Assembly (NCBI GenBank): GCA_001543395.1
Contig: LPNG01000002.1
Span: 1 to 64,000 of the forward strand
Origin: Candidatus Alcium sp. F082
Lineage (GTDB): Bacteria; Bacteroidota; Bacteroidia; Bacteroidales; F082
Reading direction: 5' to 3'
DNA: 64,000 nt
A program made the position numbers and the translations under genes. This document shows positions 17,588 to 27,086 of this stretch, piece after piece. A model generated the notes under the pieces. That model had not been told where the DNA came from. It saw only the letters and a program-made list of their open reading frames with translations, and ran no database searches. Position 1 is the stretch's first letter. The number at the start of each line of letters is the position of its first letter.

Positions 17588-19510
17588 ATGAGACCCCGCA
17601 AAAACCATCTGCGCAAAACCCACAATGTGCCGAGCAAGAGGATGGACTACATCCTCATCGGCATCATCATACTCGTTGCCGCCGTCCTGAGGCTTTGGAA
17701 ACTGGGCCAGGTGCCGTTTATGCACGATGAGTTCAGCGCTTTGTTGCGTACCCGCTTCGACAACTTCCACGACTTCATACAGCAGGGCGTCATGCCCGAC
17801 AGCCATCCCATCGGGGTGCAGCTGTTCCTCTGGGGCTGGGTGAAGCTCTTCGGATGGAGTGCATTCTGGGTCAAGCTGCCCTTCGTGCTGATGGGCATCG
17901 CCTCCATATACCTTATCTATCTTATAGGACGGCAGTGGTTCAACCGCAAGGTGGGCCTCTTTTCGGCCGCCTTCTTCACCGTCAGCCAGTTCACCATCTT
18001 CTATAGCCAGCTGGCGAGACCTTATTCGGCGGGACTGTTCTTCGTCCTGCTGATGGCTGTGTTTTGGCATAAGGTCGTTTTCGGGACGAAAACGACGACA
18101 AGGGATTACATCGGCTTCGCCTTATCGGCCTGGGCCTGTTCCGTCATCCAGTATTTCTCCATCGCGCAGGCGGGACTCATCTTCCTAACGGGCTTGTTCT
18201 TCCTGCCCAAGGAGCGTCGCAAGGCCTATTGGCTCAGCGGCTTAGCGGCCGTGGTCTTGTTTGCCCCCACCCTGCCCATCTTCTGGCAGCAGCTCTTCGT
18301 GAGCGGCAGCATCGGCGGTTGGTTGGCAGCGCCCAAGTCCACTTTCCTCACCGATTTCATCCAATACACGATGAACTACTCGATGCTGTTCATGTTTACC
18401 GTGGGCATCATCATCATTCTGCCCCTTATCCTCGGCAAACGCACAAAGCAACGCCAGCCCTTGCGTTGGGCCGGCATCGCCTGGTTCGTCATCATCTTCG
18501 CCATCGCCTTCATCTATTCGTTGAAGCGCGAGCCCATCATCCAACACAGCACGCTGATCTTCAGCTATCCCTTCGTCATCATCGTGGCCTTCTCCATGTT
18601 TGGCACCCGCACCTTGTCGCCATGGCAGACCGCCTTGGTCGTGGCCGCCATCCTCTTTGTCGGCACCGCCTCGCTCGTCATGGAGCGTCGCTACTACGAC
18701 CTGATGTACCACCAAGGCTTCGACCAGATTGCCGCCGAGATGCAGCAAGACAAGGACCAATATGGCGACAAGATCCAGTTCGCGACAAGGACCGAGATTG
18801 GCGAGGCTGCCGAGTTCTATCAAGCGAAGACCGACGTCGACAACCGCATCATCTTCAACCGTATCTACAACGAAGAGGGTGATTTAGTGCGCGAAGCCGA
18901 GTTGGGTGACTTCAACCGTTGGCTCAGCGAACACCACGAAACCCCAATGCTTGGCTTCGGCTGGACCGACTACGTCAACCCGATCTGGGAAGCCACCGCC
19001 GTGGGCAACTATCCCTACCTCATCGAGAAGAAAGACTGGTTCACCTCACGTTACCTCACCTTGAGCAAGACCCCGACGGAAGGCGGTCAATACCTGCTCA
19101 ACGATTTGAGCGAAAATCCCTACGCCTACCAAGAGGGACAGGAATGGGGCAAAGGCTTCACCTTCGCATGCGACTCCTTGCCTGCCGACATCGAGGCACT
19201 CAGCGTCATAGCAAAGATCCATAACGAAGTCGAACTCTACCGATGCGTTGCCGTCATAGAGGTGCACGATGCCGCCACCGACTCCCTTATCTTATGGCAC
19301 AGTTCCCTGCCCGATGACGGACACTTCATGCCTGGCGACCATGTCGTTGCCGATGCCATCCTTTTCAGCGATGACTTCAAGCCCGCAGGCAAGTACATCA
19401 AGGCCTACCTCTGGAACCAGGACAAGAAACCGCTCGTCGTGACCAAGTTAAACTATTACTACACGACGAAGAGCCGCGTGCTGACAGGTTTGTATGAGCC
19501 GCTCAACTGA
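17588..19510 (+). CDS. GT39-type membrane glycosyltransferase
   Basis: A 640-residue membrane protein. About ten hydrophobic helices lie between residues about 20 and 380, and a soluble domain of about 250 residues follows. The first periplasmic loop has the HDEFSALLRTRF segment with the acidic DE pair typical of the PMT/ArnT (GT39) superfamily, which uses a polyprenyl-phosphate sugar donor. A membrane assignment is secure; the acceptor and sugar are unknown. The ATG at 17588 is chosen because an upstream in-frame ATG at 17534 would place a palindromic repeat inside the protein; a start at 17642 is also possible. It lies downstream of pyrH on the same strand. Confidence 0.75.
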   Translation: MRPRKNHLRKTHNVPSKRMDYILIGIIILVAAVLRLWKLGQVPFMHDEFSALLRTRFDNFHDFIQQGVMPDSHPIGVQLFLWGWVKLFGWSAFWVKLPFVLMGIASIYLIYLIGRQWFNRKVGLFSAAFFTVSQFTIFYSQLARPYSAGLFFVLLMAVFWHKVVFGTKTTTRDYIGFALSAWACSVIQYFSIAQAGLIFLTGLFFLPKERRKAYWLSGLAAVVLFAPTLPIFWQQLFVSGSIGGWLAAPKSTFLTDFIQYTMNYSMLFMFTVGIIIILPLILGKRTKQRQPLRWAGIAWFVIIFAIAFIYSLKREPIIQHSTLIFSYPFVIIVAFSMFGTRTLSPWQTALVVAAILFVGTASLVMERRYYDLMYHQGFDQIAAEMQQDKDQYGDKIQFATRTEIGEAAEFYQAKTDVDNRIIFNRIYNEEGDLVREAELGDFNRWLSEHHETPMLGFGWTDYVNPIWEATAVGNYPYLIEKKDWFTSRYLTLSKTPTEGGQYLLNDLSENPYAYQEGQEWGKGFTFACDSLPADIEALSVIAKIHNEVELYRCVAVIEVHDAATDSLILWHSSLPDDGHFMPGDHVVADAILFSDDFKPAGKYIKAYLWNQDKKPLVVTKLNYYYTTKSRVLTGLYEPLN

Positions 19511-19531
19511 GTCGAGAAAAATGGCAGGATT

Positions 19532-19563
19532 TTTGAACGGAAAAAGAAAAATCTTTACTTTTG
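19532..19563 (+). promoter_or_regulatory. promoter of frr
   Basis: TTTG (19532-19535), a 20-base spacer and TACTTTTG (19556-19563) match the consensus well. The frr ATG follows at 19583. Confidence 0.75.
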
Positions 19564-19582
19564 CACCAAAATTCATACGACT

Positions 19583-20146
19583 ATGACTGAAGATTCTCAA
19601 TTTGTATTGGACGAGGCCACTGAAAGCATGGACAACACCATCAAGCACTTGGAGCATGAGTTTCAGGGCATCAGGGCAGGCAAGGCCAGTCCGGCCATGC
19701 TGAACGGCGTTATGGTTGAATACTACGGCACGACGGTGCCCATCGAGCAGACCGCCAACATCGGCTGCACCGACGCCCGCATGATAGTGGTGCAACCTTT
19801 CGACAAGAGCGCACTCAACAACATCGCCAAGGCCATCCTGAACGCCAACCTGGGCTTCAATCCCATCAACAACGGTGAAATCTTGCGTATTGCAGTGCCC
19901 GCCTTGACCGAGGAACGCCGTAAGGAGCTGGTGAAGCGCACCAAGAACGCCGCCGAGGAAGCCAAAGTCGGCATCCGTGGCATACGCCGCAACGCCAACG
20001 ACGACGCCAAGAAGTTGGAGAAAGACGTGATCTCGGAAGACGAGTCGAAGCTCCTGCAAGAGGAGATTCAGAAACTCACCGACAAATACATCAAGAAGAT
20101 CGACGACCTCACCGAGTTGAAGTCGAAAGACATTCTCACGGTGTGA
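19583..20146 (+). CDS. frr: ribosome recycling factor
   Basis: A 187-residue protein that, with EF-G, splits the post-termination ribosome. It contains the family's GIRAGKASPAML block (about 28), the YYGTTVPIEQTANI block, NLGFNPINNGEILRI near 89, and PALTEERRKELVK with IRRNAND near 108-137. Length is normal. It has its own promoter and is followed by an inverted-repeat element at 20171. Confidence 0.95.
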   Translation: MTEDSQFVLDEATESMDNTIKHLEHEFQGIRAGKASPAMLNGVMVEYYGTTVPIEQTANIGCTDARMIVVQPFDKSALNNIAKAILNANLGFNPINNGEILRIAVPALTEERRKELVKRTKNAAEEAKVGIRGIRRNANDDAKKLEKDVISEDESKLLQEEIQKLTDKYIKKIDDLTELKSKDILTV

Positions 20147-20170
20147 TCATTTCACGCTGAAATTAATACT

Positions 20171-20282
20171 TCACGCAGAATCCGCTGAATTCGCTGAAGC
20201 CTACCGGACGCTATCTCAGCTCCGCTCCACGCTTCAAATAATTAACCTCGTCGAATCTGCGATTTCTGCGGATTCTGCGTGA
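20171..20282. repeat. inverted-repeat element with 24-bp ends (family H)
   Basis: The left end TCACGCAGAATCCGC... (20171-20194) is the inverse of the right end (20259-20282) at 21 of 24 positions. The 64-bp middle has no open frame. It fills the gap between the convergent frr and ddl genes. Only one copy is in the window. Confidence 0.75.
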
Positions 20283-20294
20283 GAAAAAGACAAG

Positions 20295-21266
20295 TTAGAG
20301 GACATTCTCTATCGCCATGCCGAACAGCCGTTCGAGCGTCAGGCCGAAGCATCGGGCCTGCGCAGGGATGATGCTGGCCTCCGACATACCTGGCACAATG
20401 TTGGCCTCTATGAAGAACACGCCATCGTCGCTGACGATGTAGTCCATGCGGACAAAGCCCTTGCATTCCAGCTTCTCGTAGAGCATCGCCGTCGTGGCCT
20501 TGATCTCGATCTCGGTGTCTTCGTCCACCTGGGCGGGCGTCACCTCATCGCATTTGCCGGCGGTATATTTGGCTTCGTAGTCGAAAAACTCGTTCTTGCT
20601 GCAAATCTCGGTCAAGGGGAAGACCATCATCTTGCCTTTGTAGTTCATGGCACCGCAGCCGAACTCGCGGCCCTTGACGAACTTCTCGCACATCACCTGG
20701 CCGCCTGCCGCCATGGCGGTCTCCACAGCCGGGACAAACTGCTCCTCAGTCTTCACCTTGGTCACACCCACGCTGGAGCCGTTGCAGGTCGGCTTGACGA
20801 ACATTGGCAGGCCTATCTTCTTGATGATGGCCGCGGCATCGTATTCTTCACCTTTATTAATAAGCACCGAGGGCGACACCTTCACGCCGTAGGAAGCCAC
20901 CACACGCTTGCAGAAATCCTTGTGGAAAGTGAGGGCACAGGTGGTCAGATCCGACGAAGTGCAAGGGATGCCCATCAGCTCAAGATAGCCCGAAAGCGGC
21001 CCGTTCTCACCCGGCTCACCATGCACTGCATTGAAGGCCACGTCAAATTTCACCTTGCGGCCATCGACTTGGATGGAAAAATCGTTCTTGTCGACCTCAA
21101 TATGCGAACCATCGTCAAGCAAACCATACCAGCCTTTCTTTGACACCACAATAATATGAGAATCATACTGTTGCGGATTCAGGTTCTTCTTCACCACATG
21201 TGCACTTTTGACGGAAATTTCAAACTCTCCCGAATCTCCGCCACAAATAATTGCCACATTTTTCAT
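20295..21266 (-). CDS. ddl: D-alanine--D-alanine ligase
   Basis: A 323-residue ATP-grasp enzyme making the D-Ala-D-Ala dipeptide for peptidoglycan. It shows ICGGDSGEFEISVKSA at the N-terminus, FNAVHGEPGENGPLSGYLELMGIP near residue 78 (written here as the known HGxxGEdG block), FVKPTCNGSSVGV near 156, and a metal-binding FFIEANIVPGMSEAS near 287. The usual family motif reads EVNTxPG, so the substitution to EANIVPG is slightly unusual. It is divergent from the PASTA gene, a conserved arrangement in Bacteroidota. Confidence 0.93.
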   Translation of the reverse strand: MKNVAIICGGDSGEFEISVKSAHVVKKNLNPQQYDSHIIVVSKKGWYGLLDDGSHIEVDKNDFSIQVDGRKVKFDVAFNAVHGEPGENGPLSGYLELMGIPCTSSDLTTCALTFHKDFCKRVVASYGVKVSPSVLINKGEEYDAAAIIKKIGLPMFVKPTCNGSSVGVTKVKTEEQFVPAVETAMAAGGQVMCEKFVKGREFGCGAMNYKGKMMVFPLTEICSKNEFFDYEAKYTAGKCDEVTPAQVDEDTEIEIKATTAMLYEKLECKGFVRMDYIVSDDGVFFIEANIVPGMSEASIIPAQARCFGLTLERLFGMAIENVL

Positions 21267-21282
21267 ATTTTTTGTAATTTTG
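21251..21282 (+). promoter_or_regulatory. promoter of the PASTA gene
   Basis: TTG (21251-21253), a 21-base spacer and TAATTTTG (21275-21282) match the consensus. It overlaps the ddl start region on the other strand. Confidence 0.6.
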
Positions 21283-21354
21283 TCGGTTTAAACTAGGTAA
21301 CAATAAAAACACTCAAAAACGAGTTGTAAAAAACACGGCTAAAATAGTAAAAAT

Positions 21355-22257
21355 ATGGGACGCTTCCACTTCCTCAAGGAAAAGAAATTTTACGTCAACC
21401 TGTTGATCATCCTGCTGCTTTGTGTGGCCTTGCTTTGGTTAACCTTTAGGTTGTTAGACAAATATACCCGTCACGACAAGGTCTACACCATGCCTGACTT
21501 TGTCGGACAAGACTACAGGGAAGTGATGCACGAGCACTCCAAGGACTTCCATTTCATCCTCATCGACAGCGTGTATCCCAAGGGACAGCAGCCCGGATCC
21601 ATCTACCAGCAAGACCCCTTGCCTGGCTCCAAGATCAAGCGTGGCCGTAACGTCTATGCTATCATCGTGGCCGTGACACCCGAAAAGACCGTCATGCCCA
21701 ACCTGAAGGGCATCTCCCTCCGCGAGGCCATTGGACGACTCGAATCGAATGGTTTGGATGTGGATTACCTCGACTACGTGGAATATTCCTACAAAAACAA
21801 CGTCATCGAGCAGTTCTACCAAGGCCAGCCCATCGAGACAGGCACCGAGTTGGTGAAAGGCAGCAAGATCATGCTCCGCGTGGGCATCGGTCAAGACAAG
21901 GCCAAAGTCAAAGTGCCCAACCTGATCGGCAAGCCCGCTTCCGACATCAAGAAGATGCTGAACCTGGCGGGGTTGAACCTTGGAAAAGAAACCTACGAAG
22001 ACCGTGACAGCCTGCAATACGAGTTTGTGAAGCGCATGACCCCCGGACCCAGCTCGGGCAACGTGGAGCCTGGCACTTTCGTTGACGTGTGGTACCATTC
22101 AAGCAAGACCTTGGACTTCAAGAAAGAGATGAAGGAACTGCTCCACGAGGACTCTATCGCCAACATACCGCAGCCCAAGATCGACACCATCTTAGACCCC
22201 AATGAACCTATTGAAACCAACGATTATGAAGAGCATAATGAAGAAGACGAGTTTTAA
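21355..22257 (+). CDS. PASTA domain-containing membrane protein
   Basis: A 300-residue protein with one transmembrane helix (about 15-35) and three extracytoplasmic PASTA domains: about 44-110 (MPDFVGQDYREVM), 118-182 (MPNLKGISLREAI) and 188-255 (VPNLIGKPASDIK). It has an acidic C-terminal tail. PASTA domains bind peptidoglycan fragments or beta-lactams. No kinase domain is attached, unlike PknB. Position between ddl and rluD is a common Bacteroidota arrangement and supports a cell-wall role. The 3' end overlaps the next coding region by 20 bases. Confidence 0.88.
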   Translation: MGRFHFLKEKKFYVNLLIILLLCVALLWLTFRLLDKYTRHDKVYTMPDFVGQDYREVMHEHSKDFHFILIDSVYPKGQQPGSIYQQDPLPGSKIKRGRNVYAIIVAVTPEKTVMPNLKGISLREAIGRLESNGLDVDYLDYVEYSYKNNVIEQFYQGQPIETGTELVKGSKIMLRVGIGQDKAKVKVPNLIGKPASDIKKMLNLAGLNLGKETYEDRDSLQYEFVKRMTPGPSSGNVEPGTFVDVWYHSSKTLDFKKEMKELLHEDSIANIPQPKIDTILDPNEPIETNDYEEHNEEDEF

Positions 22258-24355
22258 GGCATTCGCGCTGTTAATGACATTCGGCCTCATCGCCGGAAGC
22301 GTCAGTGCACAAGAGATATTAACCCCATTCCGTTCCACTACAGAGAAGGCTCCTGTGAGAAGAGGCGTCGCCGAGGCGCGTTTCCTGCCGTTTTTCGACG
22401 ACTTCAGCCAGTCGGCCCTCTATCCCGACTCCACCAAGTGGACAGACTGCAACGCCTTGGTCAACGACGGATTCCCCTTGTGTCCGCCCAACCGCAACGG
22501 CATCACCCTCGATGTGCTCGACGCCAACGGCCGCGTCTACAGCTATGCCATCAGCAATGCCTTCTTGGCGGAGTATCTCACCTCGGTCCGCATCCGCCTG
22601 GACTCCGTCATGGAGCCTGAGCCTCGCGCCCTCACCCCTGCCGACTCCCTCTACCTGAGCTTCTACTACCAGCCCCAAGGCAACGGCAACGCGCCCGAGG
22701 AGCAAGACTCGCTGGGACTGCAGTTCGGCACCACCGTGCTGCGTCAGGAGTTCCTGTTTTTGGACTACCAGAACTACGACATCGCCGACATCTTCGCTGA
22801 GATGCAGGTCGACACCCTGTTCCCCGGCGACACGGTTTGGGCCTCCGTAGGCTGCCAACCCGGCCTCTTCACCATCGTCACCGACACCTTGACGCCTGCC
22901 ACACAAGGCAGCATCGCCGTGCCCTGCGACTCGGTGTTCACCACCGTGGCCGACACCACCTGGTACCACATCTGGAGCGTGCCCGGACAGACCCTCGAGG
23001 ATTTCATGAACGAGAACGACGGAGCACATTTCAAGCAGGTGCTGATCCCCATCCGCGACGAGCGTTTCTTCCGCGAGGACTTTTACTTCCGCTTCTACAA
23101 CTACGCCAGCATCGTCAGCAGCTCGCTGCCAGCCAACCGCAGCAACGAGGACAATTGGAACATCGACTTCGTCTACCTCAACCTCGGCCGTTCGGTCAAC
23201 GACACCACCTATCCCATGCTGACCTTCTCGGGACAAAGACCCAGCTTCTTCGAACGCTACCAGGCCATACCCTATCGCCAATACCGCATCAACCCCAACT
23301 CCGCCATCCGCGAGAACCTGCACATCGACATCGCCAACCTTGACGGCGTCGACCACCAGGCCAATTACTACTACTCGGTACAACAAGTCGGCGGCAGCCA
23401 GCACTACACGCGTGCCTTGGAGCCCACCACCATACATCCTTACAAGACCCACGGCTACCTGCAGTGCCCTGACTATGGCGAGTCGCCAGCCTGCCCCTAC
23501 GTGGGCGAGCTCTTTGCCCTCAGCTTCGACTACGACTCGGTGTCGTATCTCGTCAAGCATTACATCTACGACTCCACCTGCAACCCGCCTTTGACCGACT
23601 CGATGGTCTATCGCCAAGGCATGTACAACTACTATGCTTACGATGACGGCATCCCAGAGTTGGGCTTCGGCGTGCGTCCCGCTGGCGGTAAGTTTGCCGT
23701 GCGCTTCGACCTCGCCGAGTTCGACACCATCGCAGGCGTTCAGCTGCTTTTCAACCACACTTTGAAAGACGCCAACGACAAATACTTCGACATCGTGGTG
23801 TGGAAAGACGAGAACGGCCGTCCCGGCGAAGAGGTGTATCGCTTGGAAGGACAACGCCCCATCTGGCAGGAGATGCCTTACCAGTTCAGCTACTATAGAT
23901 TCACGAAACCCGTCCTGCTCTCCGGCGCCTTCTACATGGGCATCGAGCAACGCAGCGACGACCTCATCAACATCGGCTTCGACGCGTCAGTCGACAACAT
24001 ACAATACAACTTCATCAACACCAACGGCGCATGGCAGCAAAGCAGCAAGCACGGCTCGTTGATGATCCGTCCCGTGGTGGGGTCGTCTTACTACATCGGC
24101 GTGGACGAGAACGGCACTTCGACAGGCACAGGAGCCTTTGTGCTCTACCCCAACCCGGCCAGTAGCACCTTGCACCTCGATGGCGACATCCAGGACGGAC
24201 AGGTGTGCATCTATGACCTCACGGGCAGAAGAGTCTTCGAAGGCGAGTATCAGTCAGAGATCCCGGTCAGCCAGCTGAACGACGGCATGTATTTCCTCAG
24301 CATCACCACGGCAGAAGGCCAAGTCTTCACGCAAAAATTCATCATCAAGAAATGA
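22238..24355 (+). CDS. T9SS type A sorting domain-containing secreted protein
   Basis: A 705-residue protein with a signal peptide (MKKTSFKAFALLMTFGLIAG, then SVSAQ). The body is beta-rich with no domain I can name with confidence; a FFDDFSQSALYPDSTKW segment near the N-terminus is typical of large secreted Bacteroidales proteins. The last ~80 residues are a T9SS C-terminal domain (VLYPNPASSTLHL, IYDLTGRRVFEGEY, GMYFLSITT, KFIIKK). The start at 22238 begins the signal peptide; two in-frame ATGs upstream would add residues before it. It overlaps the PASTA gene by 20 bases and rluD by 4, so the three are probably one transcript. Confidence 0.8.
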   Translation: MKKTSFKAFALLMTFGLIAGSVSAQEILTPFRSTTEKAPVRRGVAEARFLPFFDDFSQSALYPDSTKWTDCNALVNDGFPLCPPNRNGITLDVLDANGRVYSYAISNAFLAEYLTSVRIRLDSVMEPEPRALTPADSLYLSFYYQPQGNGNAPEEQDSLGLQFGTTVLRQEFLFLDYQNYDIADIFAEMQVDTLFPGDTVWASVGCQPGLFTIVTDTLTPATQGSIAVPCDSVFTTVADTTWYHIWSVPGQTLEDFMNENDGAHFKQVLIPIRDERFFREDFYFRFYNYASIVSSSLPANRSNEDNWNIDFVYLNLGRSVNDTTYPMLTFSGQRPSFFERYQAIPYRQYRINPNSAIRENLHIDIANLDGVDHQANYYYSVQQVGGSQHYTRALEPTTIHPYKTHGYLQCPDYGESPACPYVGELFALSFDYDSVSYLVKHYIYDSTCNPPLTDSMVYRQGMYNYYAYDDGIPELGFGVRPAGGKFAVRFDLAEFDTIAGVQLLFNHTLKDANDKYFDIVVWKDENGRPGEEVYRLEGQRPIWQEMPYQFSYYRFTKPVLLSGAFYMGIEQRSDDLINIGFDASVDNIQYNFINTNGAWQQSSKHGSLMIRPVVGSSYYIGVDENGTSTGTGAFVLYPNPASSTLHLDGDIQDGQVCIYDLTGRRVFEGEYQSEIPVSQLNDGMYFLSITTAEGQVFTQKFIIKK

Positions 24356-25419
24356 ACGACGACCTCAACGAGACCCTCGATAACGAATTGCTTTCGGAAA
24401 ACGAAGAGAGTACCGAGCTATACGAACATATACGCATGAGCGTCGACCCCGGTCAGCAGCCCGAGCGCATCGACACCTACCTCACCAACCACCTCTCCAA
24501 CATCTCGCGCAACCGCGTGCAGAATGCGGCCAAGGCGGGCAACATCCTGGTGAACGACAAGGTGGTCAAGCAAAACTATAAGGTGAAGCCCAACGACGTG
24601 ATCTCCATCGTGTTCACCTATCCGCCGCGCGAGACCGATATCAAGCCCGAGCCCATCCCGTTGAACATCGTCTACGAAGACGACGACGTCATCGTCATCA
24701 ACAAGCAGGCGGGCTTGGTGGTACACCCCGGTCACGGCAACTTCGAGCACACCCTGCTGCACGGCTTGGCTTACTATTTCGAGCAGACCCACCAGAACAT
24801 CGAAAACCGCTTTGGTTACCTCGTACACCGTATCGACAAGGACACCACAGGCTTGATGATCGTGGCCAAGAACGAGGCCGCACAAGCCATGCTGGCGCAC
24901 CAGTTCTTCGTACACAGCATTCACCGTCGTTACAACGCCTTGGTTTGGGGCGACTTCGACGCTGACGAAGGCACCATCGAGGGCAACATCGGACGCAGCA
25001 CCAGCGACCGCCGCAAGATGACCGTCTATCCCGACGGCGACCACGGCAAAGACGCCATCACCCATTGGAAAGTGCTGGAGCGTTTCGGCTATGTGACCTT
25101 GAACGAATACCGTCTGGAGACGGGACGCACCCACCAGATCCGTGTGCACTCGCAGTACATCGGCCATCCTTTGTTCAACGATGCCATGTATGGCGGCGAC
25201 GTCATCCTGAAAGGCACCACCTTCTCGAAATACAAGCAATTCATCGACAACTGCTTCAAGATCATGCCGCGCCACGCCTTGCATGCCAAGGAGCTGGGCT
25301 TCGTGCATCCCACCACAGGCAAAGAGATGATGTTCACCTCCGAGCTACCCGACGACATGAAACAGGTGCTCGAGAAATGGAGAGTGTATCTGAAAGCGAG
25401 GAATCTATTGGAAGAATAG
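24352..25419 (+). CDS. rluD: RluA-family 23S rRNA pseudouridine synthase (RluD-like)
   Basis: A 355-residue enzyme that isomerises uridines in 23S rRNA. An S4 RNA-binding domain (about 38-95, RIDTYLTNHLSNISRNRVQ) precedes the catalytic domain with LVVHPGHGN near residue 120, and the active-site motif LVHRIDKDTTGLM near 160 that contains the catalytic aspartate. Further on come GRTHQIRVHSQYIGHPLFND near 258. An acidic extension of about 25 residues precedes the S4 domain. ATGA overlap with the T9SS gene couples their translation. Confidence 0.92.
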   Translation: MNDDLNETLDNELLSENEESTELYEHIRMSVDPGQQPERIDTYLTNHLSNISRNRVQNAAKAGNILVNDKVVKQNYKVKPNDVISIVFTYPPRETDIKPEPIPLNIVYEDDDVIVINKQAGLVVHPGHGNFEHTLLHGLAYYFEQTHQNIENRFGYLVHRIDKDTTGLMIVAKNEAAQAMLAHQFFVHSIHRRYNALVWGDFDADEGTIEGNIGRSTSDRRKMTVYPDGDHGKDAITHWKVLERFGYVTLNEYRLETGRTHQIRVHSQYIGHPLFNDAMYGGDVILKGTTFSKYKQFIDNCFKIMPRHALHAKELGFVHPTTGKEMMFTSELPDDMKQVLEKWRVYLKARNLLEE

Positions 25420-25426
25420 TATATGC

Positions 25427-25554
25427 AGATTCCCCTGCGGGGAATGGAGTTAAAACCAATGTATAAAGCGGCGGTTAGTAACGTTTACATTACGTAAACT
25501 CTACTAACCGCCGCCTGTTTACTTAATTCAGAGCTCCATTCCCGAAGGGGATCT
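25427..25554. repeat. long palindromic repeat (family E), copy 1
   Basis: The outer arms are AGATTCCCCTGCGGGGAATG and CATTCCCGAAGGGGATCT. A strong inner stem pairs GCGGCGGTTAGTA with TACTAACCGCCGC. Copies 2 and 3 are at 50355-50484 and 51793-51923. This copy fills the gap between convergent rluD and the MerR gene and could end both transcripts. Confidence 0.88.
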
Positions 25555-25557
25555 CTT

Positions 25558-25905
25558 CTATTTCTTTTGCTTTTCGGCCAAGGCCTTATCCAAATCCACC
25601 AGGAAACTGCGGGTCTTCTCGAGGGTCTCCAGGAGGATGACCTTCTCCTCGTAGTCGCTGAACTTCTCCTTGAGGGCGGCCTTGGCACCTGCCAGGGTAT
25701 AGCCTTTCTCCTTCAGCAGATGGTAGATGACATGGACGTAGCGCACGTCGCGCTCGGTGAAGAGGCGGTTGCCCTTTTTGTTCTTGCGGGGACGCAGCAC
25801 GTCGAATTCCTTTTCCCAATAGCGGATCATCGAGGTGTTGACGTTGAACATGGCGGCCACTTCGCCGATGCTGTAGTAGTATTTTCCGGTGGTATTCTCT
25901 TCCAT
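25558..25905 (-). CDS. MerR family transcriptional regulator
   Basis: A 115-residue protein with an N-terminal MerR-type winged helix-turn-helix (YYSIGEVAAMFNVNTSMIRYWEKEF split as YSIGEVAAMFNV and SMIRYWEKEFDVL, about residues 10-38), then a GNRLFTERDV wing and a coiled-coil helix. There is no C-terminal effector domain or metal-binding cysteine, so it belongs to the short group widespread in Bacteroidota. It lies 80 bases downstream of the M23 peptidase gene on the same strand. Its target is unknown. Confidence 0.88.
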   Translation of the reverse strand: MEENTTGKYYYSIGEVAAMFNVNTSMIRYWEKEFDVLRPRKNKKGNRLFTERDVRYVHVIYHLLKEKGYTLAGAKAALKEKFSDYEEKVILLETLEKTRSFLVDLDKALAEKQKK

Positions 25906-25985
25906 ATTTTCAAGCTCTTTTTCTAGATTGCTTCGTTCCTCGCAAATCGAAGATTCGACGGAGTCAATGACGCTACGCGTCTGTA

Positions 25986-26957
25986 TCAGTCCATTGTTTG
26001 GGTTGGTAAGGTTGACTGTTGCAGGATTTGGTTGTATTGCTCAGCCGTCAGGTCGTGGTAGAAGAAGTTGATCGGGTCGATATGGACGTCGTTCTTCAGC
26101 ACCTCGTAATGCAGGTGTACGCCTGTGGCCTTGCCTGTGCTGCCTATGAAACCTATCAGCTGACCGCGCTTCACCTTCTGTCCCTTGCGCACGGCGGCCT
26201 TCTGGAGGTGGGCGTAACGGGTCTTGTAGCCGAAGCCGTGGTCGATGGTGACCATATTGCCATAGCCCCAGTCGTTGCTCTCCACGTCGACCACCACGCC
26301 GTCGCCGGTGGCATAGGCCTCGGTACCCAGGGCGGCAGAGAAGTCGATGCCGCTATGGAACTTCTCGACCTTATAGATCGGGTCGGGGCGATAGCCGAAA
26401 TACGAGGAGATGTAAGTGATCTCGTCCTCTTTCAAGGGGAAGATGGCGGGGATATGGGTCAACATGGCCGACTTGTTGCGCGCCATCACAAACAGCGAAT
26501 CGTAGGAGACCGACTGGTTATAGAGTTGGCTGGCGATGACATCCATCTTGCGGGCGGAGTTCACCACCAAGTCGGAATTCATATAGCCGTACATATCGGC
26601 ATAACGGTCGGCATCGGAGAAACCCGAACGGCGCACCGAACTCGGGATGGGGTCGGCCTCAAACATCACTCGGTAGATGTTGTTGTCGCGCTGTTCCATA
26701 TCCGTCACCAACGCCTCGATGTCGTCCAAGCGGTCGTTCAACATCTCATATTTCAGCTTCATGAACTCAAGCTCACGCGCCTGAGCCTTCTCTTTGGGCG
26801 ACTTGAAGAAGGTGAACAACAGGATGGCAAACAAAAAGCCGACACCTGCCAATGACAAAAACACCAAAACGGCTCGACCGATACGTTTCGAACGAGAAAG
26901 CTGAAACTTCTCAAATCTCAACGTCTTATGATTGAATATATACTTCTGTTTCGCCAT
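25986..26957 (-). CDS. M23 family metallopeptidase
   Basis: A 323-residue membrane-anchored protein. One transmembrane helix (about 28-50) is followed by a coiled-coil segment (about 55-90) and a C-terminal LytM/peptidase M23 domain (about 195-300). The zinc-site signature is present: FHSGIDFSAALGTEAYA near residue 200 and HLHYEV near 280. Such enzymes cut peptidoglycan cross-links, or act as activators if degenerate; here the metal ligands look intact. The M23/MerR pair divergent from alaS is a common Bacteroidota arrangement. A minus-strand TAATTTTG at 27017-27010 may be its promoter. Confidence 0.9.
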   Translation of the reverse strand: MAKQKYIFNHKTLRFEKFQLSRSKRIGRAVLVFLSLAGVGFLFAILLFTFFKSPKEKAQARELEFMKLKYEMLNDRLDDIEALVTDMEQRDNNIYRVMFEADPIPSSVRRSGFSDADRYADMYGYMNSDLVVNSARKMDVIASQLYNQSVSYDSLFVMARNKSAMLTHIPAIFPLKEDEITYISSYFGYRPDPIYKVEKFHSGIDFSAALGTEAYATGDGVVVDVESNDWGYGNMVTIDHGFGYKTRYAHLQKAAVRKGQKVKRGQLIGFIGSTGKATGVHLHYEVLKNDVHIDPINFFYHDLTAEQYNQILQQSTLPTQTMD

Positions 26958-27004
26958 GTTTTGACAAAAAAACGGGCTTGATTACCTTGTAAATCAATTT
27001 TTTA

Positions 27005-27036
27005 TTGCGCAAAATTACAAATTTACCGTAACTTTG
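27005..27036 (+). promoter_or_regulatory. promoter of alaS
   Basis: TTG (27005-27007), about 21 bases and TAACTTTG (27029-27036) fit the consensus. The minus-strand element TAATTTTG at 27010-27017 lies within this promoter, so the two divergent genes share control sequence. Confidence 0.65.
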
Positions 27037-27086
27037 CACGATTTTTTGAAGTATTTTTTGAAGCAAAAACACATAACTCTCTATAA

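Noticed and set aside
22319-23950. 543-residue open frame antisense to the T9SS gene
   Set aside because: Shadow of a GC-rich real gene; no signal, domain or promoter, and the opposite strand is clearly coding.
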